Source: Alphaproteobacteria bacterium
GTDB lineage: Bacteria > Pseudomonadota > Alphaproteobacteria > UBA9655
Reading direction: 5' to 3'
Length of the DNA: 62,195 nucleotides
NCBI GenBank assembly: GCA_019748065.1
Contig: JAIEQB010000040.1
Location: 1 to 62,195 of the forward strand
In this document: piece after piece, positions 44,094-53,184 of the stretch
Layout: every line of letters begins with the position of its first letter
Numbering within the stretch: the first letter of the stretch is position 1
The notes under the pieces: generated by a model
The model's input: the letters and a program-made list of their open reading frames with translations, nothing else
The model's database searches: none
What the model was told of the DNA's origin: nothing
Translations under genes and position numbers: made by a program

Positions 44094-44740
44094 GGAGAAA
44101 AAGGACAGGTTTGACGAAGGATAGCATCCACCTCCTCCATGGACACTTGAATGTCTAGATCCTGAAACGAGGTTACGCCATACTGGCTCAACCCACAAGG
44201 GATGATGTCATCATAAGCCTTAAGGTCAGGATTGACATTTAAAGCAAAACCATGAGAGGTCACCCACTTTTGAACTCGGATCCCCAGGGCAGCTATTTTA
44301 AAATCCTTTCCTGCCTTTTGAACCCAAATGCCAACACGCCCCTCTCGCCGCTCTCCTTGAACGCCAAAATGGTGAAGCGCGTCAATGATCCATCCTTCCA
44401 CCTCATGAACATAGCGCCTTATATCCTCATGGCGGCTTTTTAAATCAATCATCAGATAGACAACTCGCTGCCCAGGACCATGGTAAGTGACTTGGCCCCC
44501 ACGACCTGAATTAAACACGGGAAGTTTTGCCGAAGAAAAAATATCCTCATCTTTTCCTCTACTTCCCAATGTATAAAGAGGAGGATGTTCTAAAAACCAA
44601 ACACATGGGAGCGCTTTCCCTTTTTTTAAGCCCTGAACTCGATTTTCCATCCATTTCATAGCCTCAAGGTAAGGAATTAACTCCTCTTGAGATTTCCATT
44701 CGAAAATATTTGAATTCTTTGGGCTTGTTCTCATATTCAT
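44084..44740 (-). CDS. lipB: Lipoyl(octanoyl) transferase LipB
   Basis: This 218-residue enzyme moves octanoate from acyl carrier protein to the E2 and H proteins, first step of lipoate assembly. GRGGQVTYHGPGQRVVYLMID is the ligase-fold signature. Catalytic Lys is in KIAALGIRVQKWVTSHGFALN, and catalytic Cys in IIPCGLSQYGVTS. Normal length. The ATG at 44740 is followed by another at 44734, so the exact start is open. Confidence 0.96.
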   Translation of the reverse strand: MNMRTSPKNSNIFEWKSQEELIPYLEAMKWMENRVQGLKKGKALPCVWFLEHPPLYTLGSRGKDEDIFSSAKLPVFNSGRGGQVTYHGPGQRVVYLMIDLKSRHEDIRRYVHEVEGWIIDALHHFGVQGERREGRVGIWVQKAGKDFKIAALGIRVQKWVTSHGFALNVNPDLKAYDDIIPCGLSQYGVTSFQDLDIQVSMEEVDAILRQTCPFSPCA

Positions 44741-44828
44741 TTCCGTGTAAACACGCTTGCAGCAACTGGATAGATTTGTTATTCCAGGTGTACCACCCTC
44801 TCTTAAAAGGGGGAAGTCAAAACTGAAT

Positions 44829-44915
44829 GCGGTCGTGGCGGAATTGGTAGACGCGCAGCGTTGAGGTCGCTGTGGGAGAGATCCCGTGGAAGTTCGAGTC
44901 TTCTCGACCGCACCA
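44829..44915 (+). tRNA. tRNA-Leu (anticodon GAG)
   Basis: The acceptor arm GCGGTCG pairs with CGACCGC, followed by discriminator A and an encoded CCA. The anticodon stem CAGCG/CGCTG encloses the loop TTGAGGT, giving anticodon GAG at 44863-44865. A class II variable arm is present (GTGGGAGAGATCCCGT), as expected for leucine. T-arm AGTTCGAGTCTTCT is present. It reads CUC/CUU codons. Confidence 0.95.
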
Positions 44916-44973
44916 TAGTGCTAATTATCTCTAAGTAGTATATACTTGAGTGTTCATAAGGGGAGAGCGTAAC

Positions 44974-47250
44974 GTGGAAGAAACTCTTTATCAGCGAGCA
45001 CTTGAATATCATCGCCAGAATCCTCCTGGAAAGCTAAAGATTGTGGCGACAAAGCCCTTGTCGACCCAGGATGACTTGGCCTTAGCTTATTCTCCTGGTG
45101 TTGCCGCTGTAAGTACAGCCATTGAGAAAATTCCACAAGAAGCCGCCTATTTAACGGGCAGAGCCAACCTTGTGGCTGTTATTAGCAATGGGACAGCCGT
45201 CCTTGGCCTTGGAAATATTGGCCCCTTGGCCGCAAAGCCTGTAATGGAAGGGAAAGCTGTTCTCTTTAAAAAATTTGCAGGCATTAATGTATTTGATATT
45301 GAAGTGAATGAGTCAAATCCTCAGAAATTAATAGAAATTATTGCAAGCCTTGAGCCTACTTTTGGCGGCATTAATCTCGAAGATATTAAAGCGCCAGAAT
45401 GCTTCTATGTTGAACAAGAGTTAAAAAAGCGGCTTAAGATTCCTGTTTTTCATGATGATCAGCATGGAACGGCTATTATTGTTGGTGCAGCAGCCTTAAA
45501 TGCCATCAAACTTGTCAAAAAGAAAATTGAAGAGGTGAAACTTGTCACCTCTGGCGCGGGTGCGGCGGCTATTGCCTGCTTAGATATTCTTGTAAGCTTA
45601 GGGCTTAAAAAAGAAAATATCATTGCCACAGACCAAGCGGGTGTTATTTATAAAGGCCGGGAGAATCTTGATCCGAACAAAGCCCGATACGCCACCGACA
45701 AAAAAGTACGCACTCTGGCTGAAGCTATTAAAGGCACAGATATCTTTTTAGGACTTTCTGCAGCAGGGGTTTTGAAAAAAGAAATGGTTGCCACAATGGC
45801 TGATCATCCAATCATTTTTGCCCTAGCGAACCCTATTCCTGAAATTCTGCCGGAAGAGGTAAAAAAAGTCCGTGTCGATGCCATTATAGCGACTGGACGA
45901 TCCGACTATCCCAACCAAGTAAACAATGTTTTATGCTTTCCCTTTATTTTTAGAGGGGCCCTTGATGTAGGCGCAACCACAATTAATGAAGAAATGAAAC
46001 TTGCGTGTGTGAAGGCCCTTGCCGACTTAACTCACCAAGACCCTTCCGATGTTGTAACAGCCATATACACTCACGAAGACGTGCAATTTGGCCAAAATTA
46101 CATCATTCCTAAACCCTTTGACCCTCGCCTTATTACAGAGCTCCCCCCAGCTGTTGCGCATGCAGCTATGAAAACAGGTGTTGCCACACGACCTATTTCC
46201 GATCTAGGAGCTTATAAACAAAAACTTTCTGAATTTGTCTACCGCTCTAGTCTTGTCATGAAACCCATTTTCTCTCTTGCAAAGGCCAATCCTTTACGTC
46301 TTGCCTTTGCCGAAGGTGAAGATGAAAGAGTCTTGCAAGCTGCCCAACGTGTTGTTGAAGAAAACATCGCTTATCCCATCATTATTGGCCGGCGCGGTGT
46401 TGTGGCTGCTCGAATTAAACGGCTTAATTTACGTATGGAAATGGATCGGGATTTTGAACTGGTCGACCCTCAAAATGACAGCCGCTACATTCAATATTGG
46501 ACCGAATATCATCGATTGATGGAGCGTAAAGGAGTTTCTCCTGATTTAGCCAAACTTGTTTTGCGAACAAATTCCTCTGTCATTGCAAACCTTATGGTCC
46601 GTTTTGGTGAAGCCGATACAGCTCTTTGTGGTCCTGCAGGACGTTATGGCCAGCATCTTTGCTCTATTCTTGATATTGTTGGTTTAAAACCAGGTTTAGA
46701 GGTGGCGGCTTCTATGGGAATCATGGTTTTAGATAAGGGATCCTTTTTCTTTTGCGATCCATATGTAAATATTGATCCAACGGCTTGTCAAATTGCCGAA
46801 ATGTCAGTTATTGCTGCCGAGCAAGTGCGGCAATTTGGTATTGCTCCTAAGGTTGCCCTTCTCTCCCATTCTAATTTTGGAACCTATCAAGATGAATCTG
46901 CTCTTAAAATGCGTAAGGCTCTTTTAAAGATTCGGGAAATTGCACCTAAATTGGAAGTTGAAGGAGAGATGCATGCTGATGCAGCACTAAGTGAGATCAT
47001 TCGCTCAAAAACCTTCCCAAGTTCAACCCTTTCCGGACAGGCCAATTTGCTCATTATGTCAAATCTAGATACAGCAAACACTGCCTTTAATATGATAAAA
47101 GTTTTAGCAGATGGACAACCCATAGGCCCAATTTTATTAGGACCGAATAAGCCAATTCACATATTAACACCCTCTGTCACCGTTCGAGGAATTTTCAATA
47201 TGGCAGCTTTGGCCGTCGTTGACGCACAAAAAGAAAAGCGGGGGAAATAA
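44974..47250 (+). CDS. maeB: NADP-dependent malic enzyme with phosphotransacetylase-like C-domain
   Basis: About 758 residues from GTG 44974, seven bases after AGGGGAGAG; the frame opens at another GTG (44950). It oxidatively decarboxylates malate to pyruvate. The malic domain has [12 protein letters not shown] and [12 protein letters not shown], with [12 protein letters not shown] carrying metal ligands. The NAD(P) domain has [16 protein letters not shown]. Residues beyond about 430 ([17 protein letters not shown] onward) form the phosphotransacetylase-like domain typical of proteobacterial MaeB, thought to be regulatory. Confidence 0.95.
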   Translation: MEETLYQRALEYHRQNPPGKLKIVATKPLSTQDDLALAYSPGVAAVSTAIEKIPQEAAYLTGRANLVAVISNGTAVLGLGNIGPLAAKPVMEGKAVLFKKFAGINVFDIEVNESNPQKLIEIIASLEPTFGGINLEDIKAPECFYVEQELKKRLKIPVFHDDQHGTAIIVGAAALNAIKLVKKKIEEVKLVTSGAGAAAIACLDILVSLGLKKENIIATDQAGVIYKGRENLDPNKARYATDKKVRTLAEAIKGTDIFLGLSAAGVLKKEMVATMADHPIIFALANPIPEILPEEVKKVRVDAIIATGRSDYPNQVNNVLCFPFIFRGALDVGATTINEEMKLACVKALADLTHQDPSDVVTAIYTHEDVQFGQNYIIPKPFDPRLITELPPAVAHAAMKTGVATRPISDLGAYKQKLSEFVYRSSLVMKPIFSLAKANPLRLAFAEGEDERVLQAAQRVVEENIAYPIIIGRRGVVAARIKRLNLRMEMDRDFELVDPQNDSRYIQYWTEYHRLMERKGVSPDLAKLVLRTNSSVIANLMVRFGEADTALCGPAGRYGQHLCSILDIVGLKPGLEVAASMGIMVLDKGSFFFCDPYVNIDPTACQIAEMSVIAAEQVRQFGIAPKVALLSHSNFGTYQDESALKMRKALLKIREIAPKLEVEGEMHADAALSEIIRSKTFPSSTLSGQANLLIMSNLDTANTAFNMIKVLADGQPIGPILLGPNKPIHILTPSVTVRGIFNMAALAVVDAQKEKRGK

Positions 47251-47253
47251 TAG

Positions 47254-48645
47254 ATGGTTGAAAAAGATTCTCATTTGAATCGGGAAAGTGAAAACCATGA
47301 AACCCTTTATGGTGTTTCCCAGGAAACCATTCGTGAACTGGAAAAGACTTTAGAAGAGGGAAATAAAGATGCAGTTCAACATCTCATTGCCCCTCTTCAT
47401 GCAGCCGACGTTGCTGTTGTTATCGAATATATTTCTCCTCAACTAAGGGATTCCCTTATTGAGATTTTAAGACCTCAGTTTGACCCTTATATTTTTACCC
47501 ATCTTAATGAAATTGTTCGCGAAGAAGTTATTGAACAGCTGGGAACCCGCGATGTAGCAGAGGCCATAGGACGCCTTAAAAGTGATGATGCGGTTGCCCT
47601 GATTGAGGATTTAGAGGAAGACCAGCAAAGAAAAATATTAGAATACATTCCCCTAAGTGATCGAGTCATTTTGGAAGAGGTGTTGACCTATCCGGAAGAC
47701 AGTGCTGCTCGTTTAATGCAGAGAGAAATTGTCTGTGTTCCCAATTTCTGGACCGTTGAAGAAGCCTTGAAGTATATGACAAAGGAAAGGAATTTACCGG
47801 AAAAATTTTACGATCTCTTTGTGGTGGATCCCAAGCATGTTCCTATTGGGGGAGTCCCCCTTAGTCTCTTGCTCCGTCAACCACCTTCTACAAAGATTAT
47901 GGATATTATGTTGGTTGATATTAAAAAAATCCCAGCAACCATGGACCAGGAAGATGTGGCGCTTCTCTTTCAAAAATATGGACTTGTTTCAGCCCCTGTT
48001 GTTGATTCAGCAGGACGCATTATTGGAATGATTACTGTAGATGACGTCGTTGATGTTATCGAGGAAGAAGCTGAAAAGGACATCATGCATCTCTCGCGCG
48101 TTACGGAATCTGACTTTTATGAACCCCTTCTGAGTACCTCCTATTCGCGTATTCGCTGGCTTCTCATTACCTTAATCAATACGCTTTTAGCCGCCACAGT
48201 TATTTCTCAGTTCCAACCAACTATTCAAAAAATGGTCGCCCTTGCGGTTCTGATGCCTATAACCACAGCCATGGGTGGAAATGCAGGAATGCAAGTCGTG
48301 ACAGTAACCGTCAGAGCCCTTGCTACCCGTGAACTCGGGATGGCTAATATGAGCCGCGCCATCCGGAAAGAAGTCCTTGTGGGTCTCATCAATGGCATCG
48401 TTTTTGGCGGTATCATGGGAACAATTGCGGCCTTTTGGTTCTCCGACCCTGCTTTGGGAATGGTTTTGGGAGGCGCTTTGGTCTTTAATATGATGTGGGC
48501 AGCTGTCTGGGGAGTTATTTTGCCAATCCTTATCGAAAAGATGGGAATGGATCCAGCTATTAGTGCTGGTCCCTTTTTAACAACAACAACAGATCTTCTG
48601 GGTTTTGCAATATTTTTAGGGCTGGCTTGGTTTTTTTTGATTTAA
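47254..48645 (+). CDS. mgtE: Magnesium transporter MgtE
   Basis: This 463-residue Mg2+ channel has the cytoplasmic N domain (HLIAPLHAADVAVVIEYIS, about 40-135), two CBS domains (about 140-265; VDSAGRIIGMITVDDVVDVI), and a membrane part of five helices. The pore signature MPITTAMGGNAGMQVVTVTV is intact. The N and CBS domains gate the channel by sensing cytosolic Mg2+. It starts three bases after maeB, so they form an operon; maeB itself needs a divalent metal. Confidence 0.95.
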   Translation: MVEKDSHLNRESENHETLYGVSQETIRELEKTLEEGNKDAVQHLIAPLHAADVAVVIEYISPQLRDSLIEILRPQFDPYIFTHLNEIVREEVIEQLGTRDVAEAIGRLKSDDAVALIEDLEEDQQRKILEYIPLSDRVILEEVLTYPEDSAARLMQREIVCVPNFWTVEEALKYMTKERNLPEKFYDLFVVDPKHVPIGGVPLSLLLRQPPSTKIMDIMLVDIKKIPATMDQEDVALLFQKYGLVSAPVVDSAGRIIGMITVDDVVDVIEEEAEKDIMHLSRVTESDFYEPLLSTSYSRIRWLLITLINTLLAATVISQFQPTIQKMVALAVLMPITTAMGGNAGMQVVTVTVRALATRELGMANMSRAIRKEVLVGLINGIVFGGIMGTIAAFWFSDPALGMVLGGALVFNMMWAAVWGVILPILIEKMGMDPAISAGPFLTTTTDLLGFAIFLGLAWFFLI

Positions 48646-48710
48646 AAACAAGCAGTTAAGAGACATGAAGCCAACAAGATATGATTTTCATTAATTTTTA
48701 ACTTTTTTTT

Positions 48711-48719
48711 TGTTATGAT
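48711..48719 (+). promoter_or_regulatory. Extended -10 promoter of the His-rich protein gene
   Basis: TGTTATGAT fits an extended -10 element (TGnTATAAT), with a weak -35 (TTAATT, 48691-48696) at 17 bases. The expected transcription start is about 50 bases before the ATG at 48777. Confidence 0.4.
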
Positions 48720-48776
48720 GTGCCGGAGAAGAAAGCATTCGCGTTATCTTCGTAAGAAAAAACAGGAGAAGGATTA

Positions 48777-49505
48777 ATGAAAAACTTAATTTTAACAACA
48801 GTTTCAGCTTTTGCTCTTTCAGCTTTTGCTGCTCAAGCTGCACCAACAAATAATATGAACGACAAGAGTTCACAAACAGAATCTCAAGGCTCATCACTGG
48901 CTACTGATGGCGCTCAACCCATGATGGAAAAAGGTTCTTCTTCATCTACAGAAGCAACTGTTCCACCGCCAACCCCAAGTGCTCCTTCACAAATGAAGTC
49001 TATGAGACAACATCACCCAGCCCCTCATGCTAAGCACCACGGGCACCATGCGAAACATCATGGACATCATGTTAAACACCATGGAAAACATCATGCTAAG
49101 CACCATGCTGATATGGGTCACCCTCAGTATCCAAACCAAGCTGACATTGGTGGCGTTTTTGTAACCTTCCCTCCAATGGATTTGGGTGATTCTTGCAGGC
49201 CTGAGTTCTACGCTGGAAGAACAGAATGTCCTTATGTTTATCATGGAGGTTACTTCTGGTATCCACATATTAATGCAACTATGTTGAGGGGTTACACTCC
49301 ATCACTTCTTCGTGGAATGTACTGGTACCCAAGCTATATGCATCCTTATGCAATATATACGCAAAAGGCACCTGTCGTTTACACAATGCCTTATGTATTA
49401 AATAAGCCACTTCCAAGCGACAGTGCGATGTATAAAGCACAGACCGCGCCAATGCGTAAAAAGTGGGAGTCTGCTCCTGAAATGCAGCCAGGACAACTAA
49501 AATAA
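48777..49505 (+). CDS. Exported His-rich protein
   Basis: This 242-residue protein starts with a signal peptide (MKNLILTTVSAFALSAFAAQ, ending AQA-A). A Ser/Thr/Pro-rich stretch precedes a run of HHAKHHGHHAKHHG-type units (about residues 80-112) with some 20 histidines. The C-terminal half is Tyr/Pro-rich (YWYPSYMHPYAIY) with two cysteines. GGAGAAGGA precedes the ATG. The His run is of the kind that binds Ni, Zn or Cu in periplasmic storage or chaperone proteins, but its partner is unknown. It has its own promoter and a strong terminator. Confidence 0.7.
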   Translation: MKNLILTTVSAFALSAFAAQAAPTNNMNDKSSQTESQGSSLATDGAQPMMEKGSSSSTEATVPPPTPSAPSQMKSMRQHHPAPHAKHHGHHAKHHGHHVKHHGKHHAKHHADMGHPQYPNQADIGGVFVTFPPMDLGDSCRPEFYAGRTECPYVYHGGYFWYPHINATMLRGYTPSLLRGMYWYPSYMHPYAIYTQKAPVVYTMPYVLNKPLPSDSAMYKAQTAPMRKKWESAPEMQPGQLK

Positions 49506-49530
49506 AATACAAAAAAGAGGCTAGAAATTA

Positions 49531-49555
49531 AGGGGGGCTTGCCCCCCTTTTTTTT
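49531..49555 (+). terminator. Rho-independent terminator of the His-rich protein gene
   Basis: AGGGGGGC-TT-GCCCCCCT is a near-perfect stem, followed by a run of T. It lies 25 bases after the stop codon. Confidence 0.92.
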
Positions 49556-49590
49556 ACGGTTAGTGTTTTTATTGTGAAAAACCGTTTCTT

Positions 49591-50049
49591 TTACTCTAGC
49601 AACCCATGAGAAATGATAAAATTCCAATAGGATTCAATTTTACGCATAAGCTTAAGGGTTTCAGTTAGGTTTTGGTCCACAATCCCATTATACTTAAGGT
49701 TTGTGGCTTGTTGGGTAAAAATCTTGTCTAGCTTATCATAAAGTTTTAAGCCCTTATCGGACAGGCGGATTTTACTAGATCTCTTATCGTGTTTGGCCTT
49801 TTCTTGAATAAAATAGCCGTTTTCCACAAGTTTTTTCAGGTTATAGGACACATTCGAGCCCAAATAATAACCCCGGTTCGAAAGTTCGCCCACGGTCATC
49901 TCATTTTTACCAACGTTATACAAGATAAAGCATTGTACATTATTGATATCAAAGATACGCAAACGATCGAGTTCTGTCTTCATCACATCTAAAAACAAAA
50001 AATGAAGACGCTCAATCAACGTTATAGATTCAAAATATAGAGCTTTCAT
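49591..50049 (-). CDS. ldtR: LdtR-type MarR-family regulator
   Basis: This 152-residue winged-helix regulator closely resembles LdtR of Liberibacter and rhizobia. ITLIERLHFLFLDVMKTELD, DINNVQCFILYNVGKNEMTV, and the recognition region GYYLGSNVSYNLKKLVENGY are shared phrases. The wing KHDKRSSKIRLSDKG follows. In Liberibacter LdtR activates the L,D-transpeptidase gene ldtP and stress genes and can be inhibited by small ligands. An L,D-transpeptidase occurs in this window at 12358, about 37 kb away. The regulatory link is inference. The spacer 50050-50333 upstream is very AT-rich, with no other gene seen. Confidence 0.85.
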   Translation of the reverse strand: MKALYFESITLIERLHFLFLDVMKTELDRLRIFDINNVQCFILYNVGKNEMTVGELSNRGYYLGSNVSYNLKKLVENGYFIQEKAKHDKRSSKIRLSDKGLKLYDKLDKIFTQQATNLKYNGIVDQNLTETLKLMRKIESYWNFIISHGLLE

Positions 50050-50333
50050 GACACATCTCGTATGATTATCGTCCTACTTATAAATATAACAAAAAAAGCG
50101 TTAAATTTTATTTAATATAAATTAATATTTTTTATTAATTAACAACAAATAAGATCTATTTTTTGAAAATACAAAGAGGAAGACGCTTTTACAAGCCAAG
50201 AACTGCTTCTTTCTTTTGGAAAATAAATCTTGAATTCAAATTTAAATTAGTTTATGTAAGCTTTAAAGATATACTAAAAAGTTTTTTAATGTATAAGGGT
50301 TTATTTTTATATATTTTATAAGGAGTAATTAAT

Positions 50334-50651
50334 ATGAATTTTAGACAGCTTACTTTACTTTTGTGTATCGGAACAGGAATAGCTTATCCTTGTACGGCCC
50401 ATGCAATGAATGAGGAAGACCTGCAGTCTATTACGCCTGCTGGTATAGTACTTAAGTTGAAAGACTTAGAAGAGTCCCAGACTGTCTTAATTCAATCTGT
50501 GGGCTCTCTTAGACAACAATTAGAGGAACAAACACAATATAATGTCCTACTTACTAAACAATTAGGTGACACCCACGATCAACTTGATAAGCTAACAGAA
50601 TCGCTCAGAAGCCTCCTTACACCTAACCCAGCAGCGCCTTCTACCTCTTAA
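50334..50651 (+). CDS. Small exported coiled-coil protein
   Basis: This 105-residue product has a signal peptide (MNFRQLTLLLCIGTGIAYPC, ending AHA). The mature part of about 80 residues has heptads of Leu/Val (LKDLEESQTVLIQSVGSLRQ, then LLTKQLGDTHDQLDKLTESL), predicting a coiled coil, and a Pro/Ala/Ser tail. AAGGAG sits well upstream of the ATG. Not recognised as a family; short periplasmic coiled coils often oligomerise. A long palindrome follows the gene. Confidence 0.65.
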   Translation: MNFRQLTLLLCIGTGIAYPCTAHAMNEEDLQSITPAGIVLKLKDLEESQTVLIQSVGSLRQQLEEQTQYNVLLTKQLGDTHDQLDKLTESLRSLLTPNPAAPSTS

Positions 50652-50708
50652 GGACTACAAAAATTTCTTGGCTTCGTCGAGGATTGGCTTAAATAAACTT
50701 AAGATCTT

Positions 50709-50745
50709 TAAAATGAGGATAAAGTTATACTTTATCCTCATTTTA
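50709..50745. terminator. Perfect 17-bp palindrome, probable terminator
   Basis: TAAAATGAGGATAAAGT pairs perfectly with its complement across a three-base loop. It lies 57 bases after the coiled-coil gene. The T-tail is only TTTTA, included in the stem, so it could also be a stable 3' end rather than a classical terminator. Confidence 0.6.
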
Positions 50746-50834
50746 CGAAACCTTTATTGCTCTTTATAAAAAATATTATACTCTCCTCACACTGGAATAG
50801 ATTTTCTTTTCAAAACAAGCTATAAACCAAAATC

Positions 50835-51293
50835 ATGAGCAAACCATTATCACCCAAGCATGCCTTTAAAGGCCGCAGTTTAAGTCGTCTTGCGGCTGTA
50901 CAAGCCCTTTTCCAGATCGAGCAATCAGAAGGGACAGCCTCAACAGTTATTCTTGAATTCCTTGACCGCCGTTTCAAGGATGGAGAAAGCGGACTTTTAA
51001 AGGCAGATCGCTCTTTTTTTGCTAAACTAACGGAAGGGGCCTGGAAACTTCATTCCAAAAGCGATGAAATTATAAGCAGCCACCTAAAGTCTGGCTGGAG
51101 TCTTGATCGCATTGAGCCCGTCACCCGCGCCATTTTTAGAGCTTCTTTCTATGAACTTCTTGAAAGTAAAACCCCCTCTCCCGTCGTCATTGATGAGTAC
51201 CTGAACATCACCCACAATTTTTTTGATGCCTCTGAAGTAGCTTTTGTAAACGGCATCTTGAATAGCGTTGCAGAAAAAGTGCGCCAGTCGTAA
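50835..51293 (+). CDS. nusB: Transcription antitermination factor NusB
   Basis: This 152-residue all-helical RNA-binding protein works with NusE in rRNA antitermination. RLAAVQALFQIEQSEG near the N-terminus and the C-terminal block VIDEYLNITHNFFDASEVAFVNGILNSVA are the family signatures. Length is normal. It stands alone here; ribH, the usual neighbour, is not present. Confidence 0.94.
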   Translation: MSKPLSPKHAFKGRSLSRLAAVQALFQIEQSEGTASTVILEFLDRRFKDGESGLLKADRSFFAKLTEGAWKLHSKSDEIISSHLKSGWSLDRIEPVTRAIFRASFYELLESKTPSPVVIDEYLNITHNFFDASEVAFVNGILNSVAEKVRQS

Positions 51294-51381
51294 ACTTGAT
51301 TAGAACTTAAAAATCCACTTCACCTCCTACAGAAGATTCATGTTATACTAACATATAAGCCAATTGCAAAACTTCAGTGTT

Positions 51382-51543
51382 TGTCATCCCCACGGAGGCG
51401 GGGATCCAGGGAAACGTTAGGCTGGGAGATTATTTTTAGGAATAAAAAAGTAAAAAGTTAACAAAGAGGTTGTTTTGCCAAGTATGAAAAAAATTTATTT
51501 TATTTCAAAGGTTTACTGGATCTCCGCCTCCGCGGGGATGACA
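51382..51543. mobile_element. MITE-like element with 28-bp terminal inverted repeats
   Basis: The left end TGTCATCCCCACGGAGGCGG(GGATCCAG) at 51382-51409 and the right end at 51516-51543 are inverted copies matching at 26 of 28 bases. Each end also contains a small inner palindrome (CCCC...GGGG). About 106 AT-rich bases without an ORF lie between. The motif GTCATCCCCGC...GGGGATCC is a common intergenic repeat type in proteobacteria. No clear target-site duplication is seen. It fills most of the 326-base spacer between nusB and rpe. Confidence 0.75.
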
Positions 51544-51619
51544 ATGTCGGAAGAATTCTGCAATTCTCCATGTTATAAGTTACAACAACATAAACACAAA
51601 ATCAGGTAACAGGATTACT

Positions 51620-52276
51620 ATGAATAAAGTTCAAATCTCCCCTTCCCTGCTCTCTGCAGATTTCGCACGGCTGGGAGAAGAAATTAAGGCTGTTGAACCT
51701 TATGCGGATATGATTCATTTGGATGTGATGGACGGCCATTTTGTGCCGAATATTACAATTGGTCCCCCTGTCATTGAAAAACTGCGTCCTTGGACCTCCC
51801 TTCCCTTTGATGTGCACTTGATGATTTCACCTGTTGATTCTTTTATTAATGCCTTTGCCAAAGCTGGCGCTAATATCCTAACCGTTCATCCTGAAGCCGT
51901 ACCCGATATCTACCTCACCCTTCAAAACATTAAGGATGCAGGCTGTAAGGCCGGTGTTGCAGTAAATCCAGGTACATCACTTGACCTTATTAAACCTCTT
52001 ATTCCTATTGTGGATCTTATCCTTGTCATGACCGTGAACCCGGGCTTTGGAGGCCAAAGTTTCATTGAAAGCCAACTAAGTAAAATCTTTGACGTCCGTC
52101 TTCTTATTGATGAATCTGGACGACAGATTCTACTCGAAGTAGATGGCGGCATTTCCCCCTCAACGGCCCCCCGCGTAATTGAAGCAGGCGCTGATATCCT
52201 CGTCGCAGGGAATGCTGTTTTTGGCCTGGGAGGCCCTTCCCTTTATGGAGAAAATATCAACGCCCTCCGAGGATAA
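51620..52276 (+). CDS. rpe: Ribulose-phosphate 3-epimerase
   Basis: This 218-residue TIM barrel interconverts ribulose-5-P and xylulose-5-P in the pentose phosphate pathway. ISPSLLSADFARLGEE at the start, MIHLDVMDGHFVPNITIGP with the metal His/Asp, VDLILVMTVNPGFGGQSFI with the second Asp region, and LEVDGGI near the end are all standard. Full length. It converges on the aldolase-like gene with only seven bases between the stops. Confidence 0.97.
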   Translation: MNKVQISPSLLSADFARLGEEIKAVEPYADMIHLDVMDGHFVPNITIGPPVIEKLRPWTSLPFDVHLMISPVDSFINAFAKAGANILTVHPEAVPDIYLTLQNIKDAGCKAGVAVNPGTSLDLIKPLIPIVDLILVMTVNPGFGGQSFIESQLSKIFDVRLLIDESGRQILLEVDGGISPSTAPRVIEAGADILVAGNAVFGLGGPSLYGENINALRG

Positions 52277-52283
52277 GAACCCT

Positions 52284-53045
52284 TTAATCCTTATAGGAAG
52301 GATCAGTCCGCTCCAATTGTCTAAGGAGAGCTGTCCAATCACGTATCCCAAAATCTGGCTCAAAATCACGTAAATCTTGAGCTGCTTGTTCACATACTTT
52401 CTTATGGGGAACAAATACCTTTTGCCCTCCCGCAAGGGCCGTACATTGAACTTTACAAGCTTGCTCTAAAAAGTAAGCATAAAGAAAAGCTTCATGAAGG
52501 GTGATCCCGCAGGTAAGGGTTCCATGATTTTGGAGAATCATGGCTTTCTTCTGGCCCAAATCCTTTATCATGTTGGCTCCCTGCCGCTGTGTATTCAAAG
52601 CCAAGGAATCATAAGCATGATACGCCATTCGATTATAAAAATGGAGGGAGAACTGACTCAAAGGCAAAAGACCACAATTCATTGCAGATACCGCCACCCC
52701 AGCTGTCGTATGAAGATGAAAAATAGCATTTACATCAGGACGATTTTTATAAATGCTTCCATGAATCACATAACCTGTTCGGTTATAATCACTTTCGCTT
52801 CCTTCGATAACCTGGCCATCCAAAGAAACACGCAAAAGACTGGAGGCAGTTACTTCTTCAAACAAAAGGCCAAAGGGATAGATATAGTAAACCTCTTCTC
52901 CAGGATGTCGCACAGAAAGATGGGTATAGGTAAGATCATCCATTTTTAGCATCGCCAAAATGCGATAGGCCGCAGCAAGTTGAACCCTTAAAGGATCAGA
53001 AAGGTTTTTTTTCTGAGGGGAAAAAGGAGATACAGTTGATTTCAT
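52284..53045 (-). CDS. Class II aldolase/adducin-family protein
   Basis: This 253-residue protein has the adducin-type fold: RILAMLKMDDLTYTHLSVRH, YIYPFGLLFEEVTASSLLRV, the zinc-binding His pair in NAIFHLHTTAGVAVSAM and QNHGTLTCG with the third His. Related proteins include fuculose-phosphate aldolase and non-catalytic adducin-like members. The sequence resembles the general 'class II aldolase/adducin' group of alphaproteobacteria, not a defined sugar aldolase, so the substrate is unknown. Confidence 0.88.
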   Translation of the reverse strand: MKSTVSPFSPQKKNLSDPLRVQLAAAYRILAMLKMDDLTYTHLSVRHPGEEVYYIYPFGLLFEEVTASSLLRVSLDGQVIEGSESDYNRTGYVIHGSIYKNRPDVNAIFHLHTTAGVAVSAMNCGLLPLSQFSLHFYNRMAYHAYDSLALNTQRQGANMIKDLGQKKAMILQNHGTLTCGITLHEAFLYAYFLEQACKVQCTALAGGQKVFVPHKKVCEQAAQDLRDFEPDFGIRDWTALLRQLERTDPSYKD

Positions 53046-53184
53046 AAAACACTCCTCTGATAATTTATTTATGTGTTGTTATTTAAAGACCTATGAGTCT
53101 AGCTTTATAAAGCTATACCAGTTTCAAAAAACTTTCAACAGTTTTATCAAAATTTTAAATTTATGATAAATGTTTTTGACAAAC

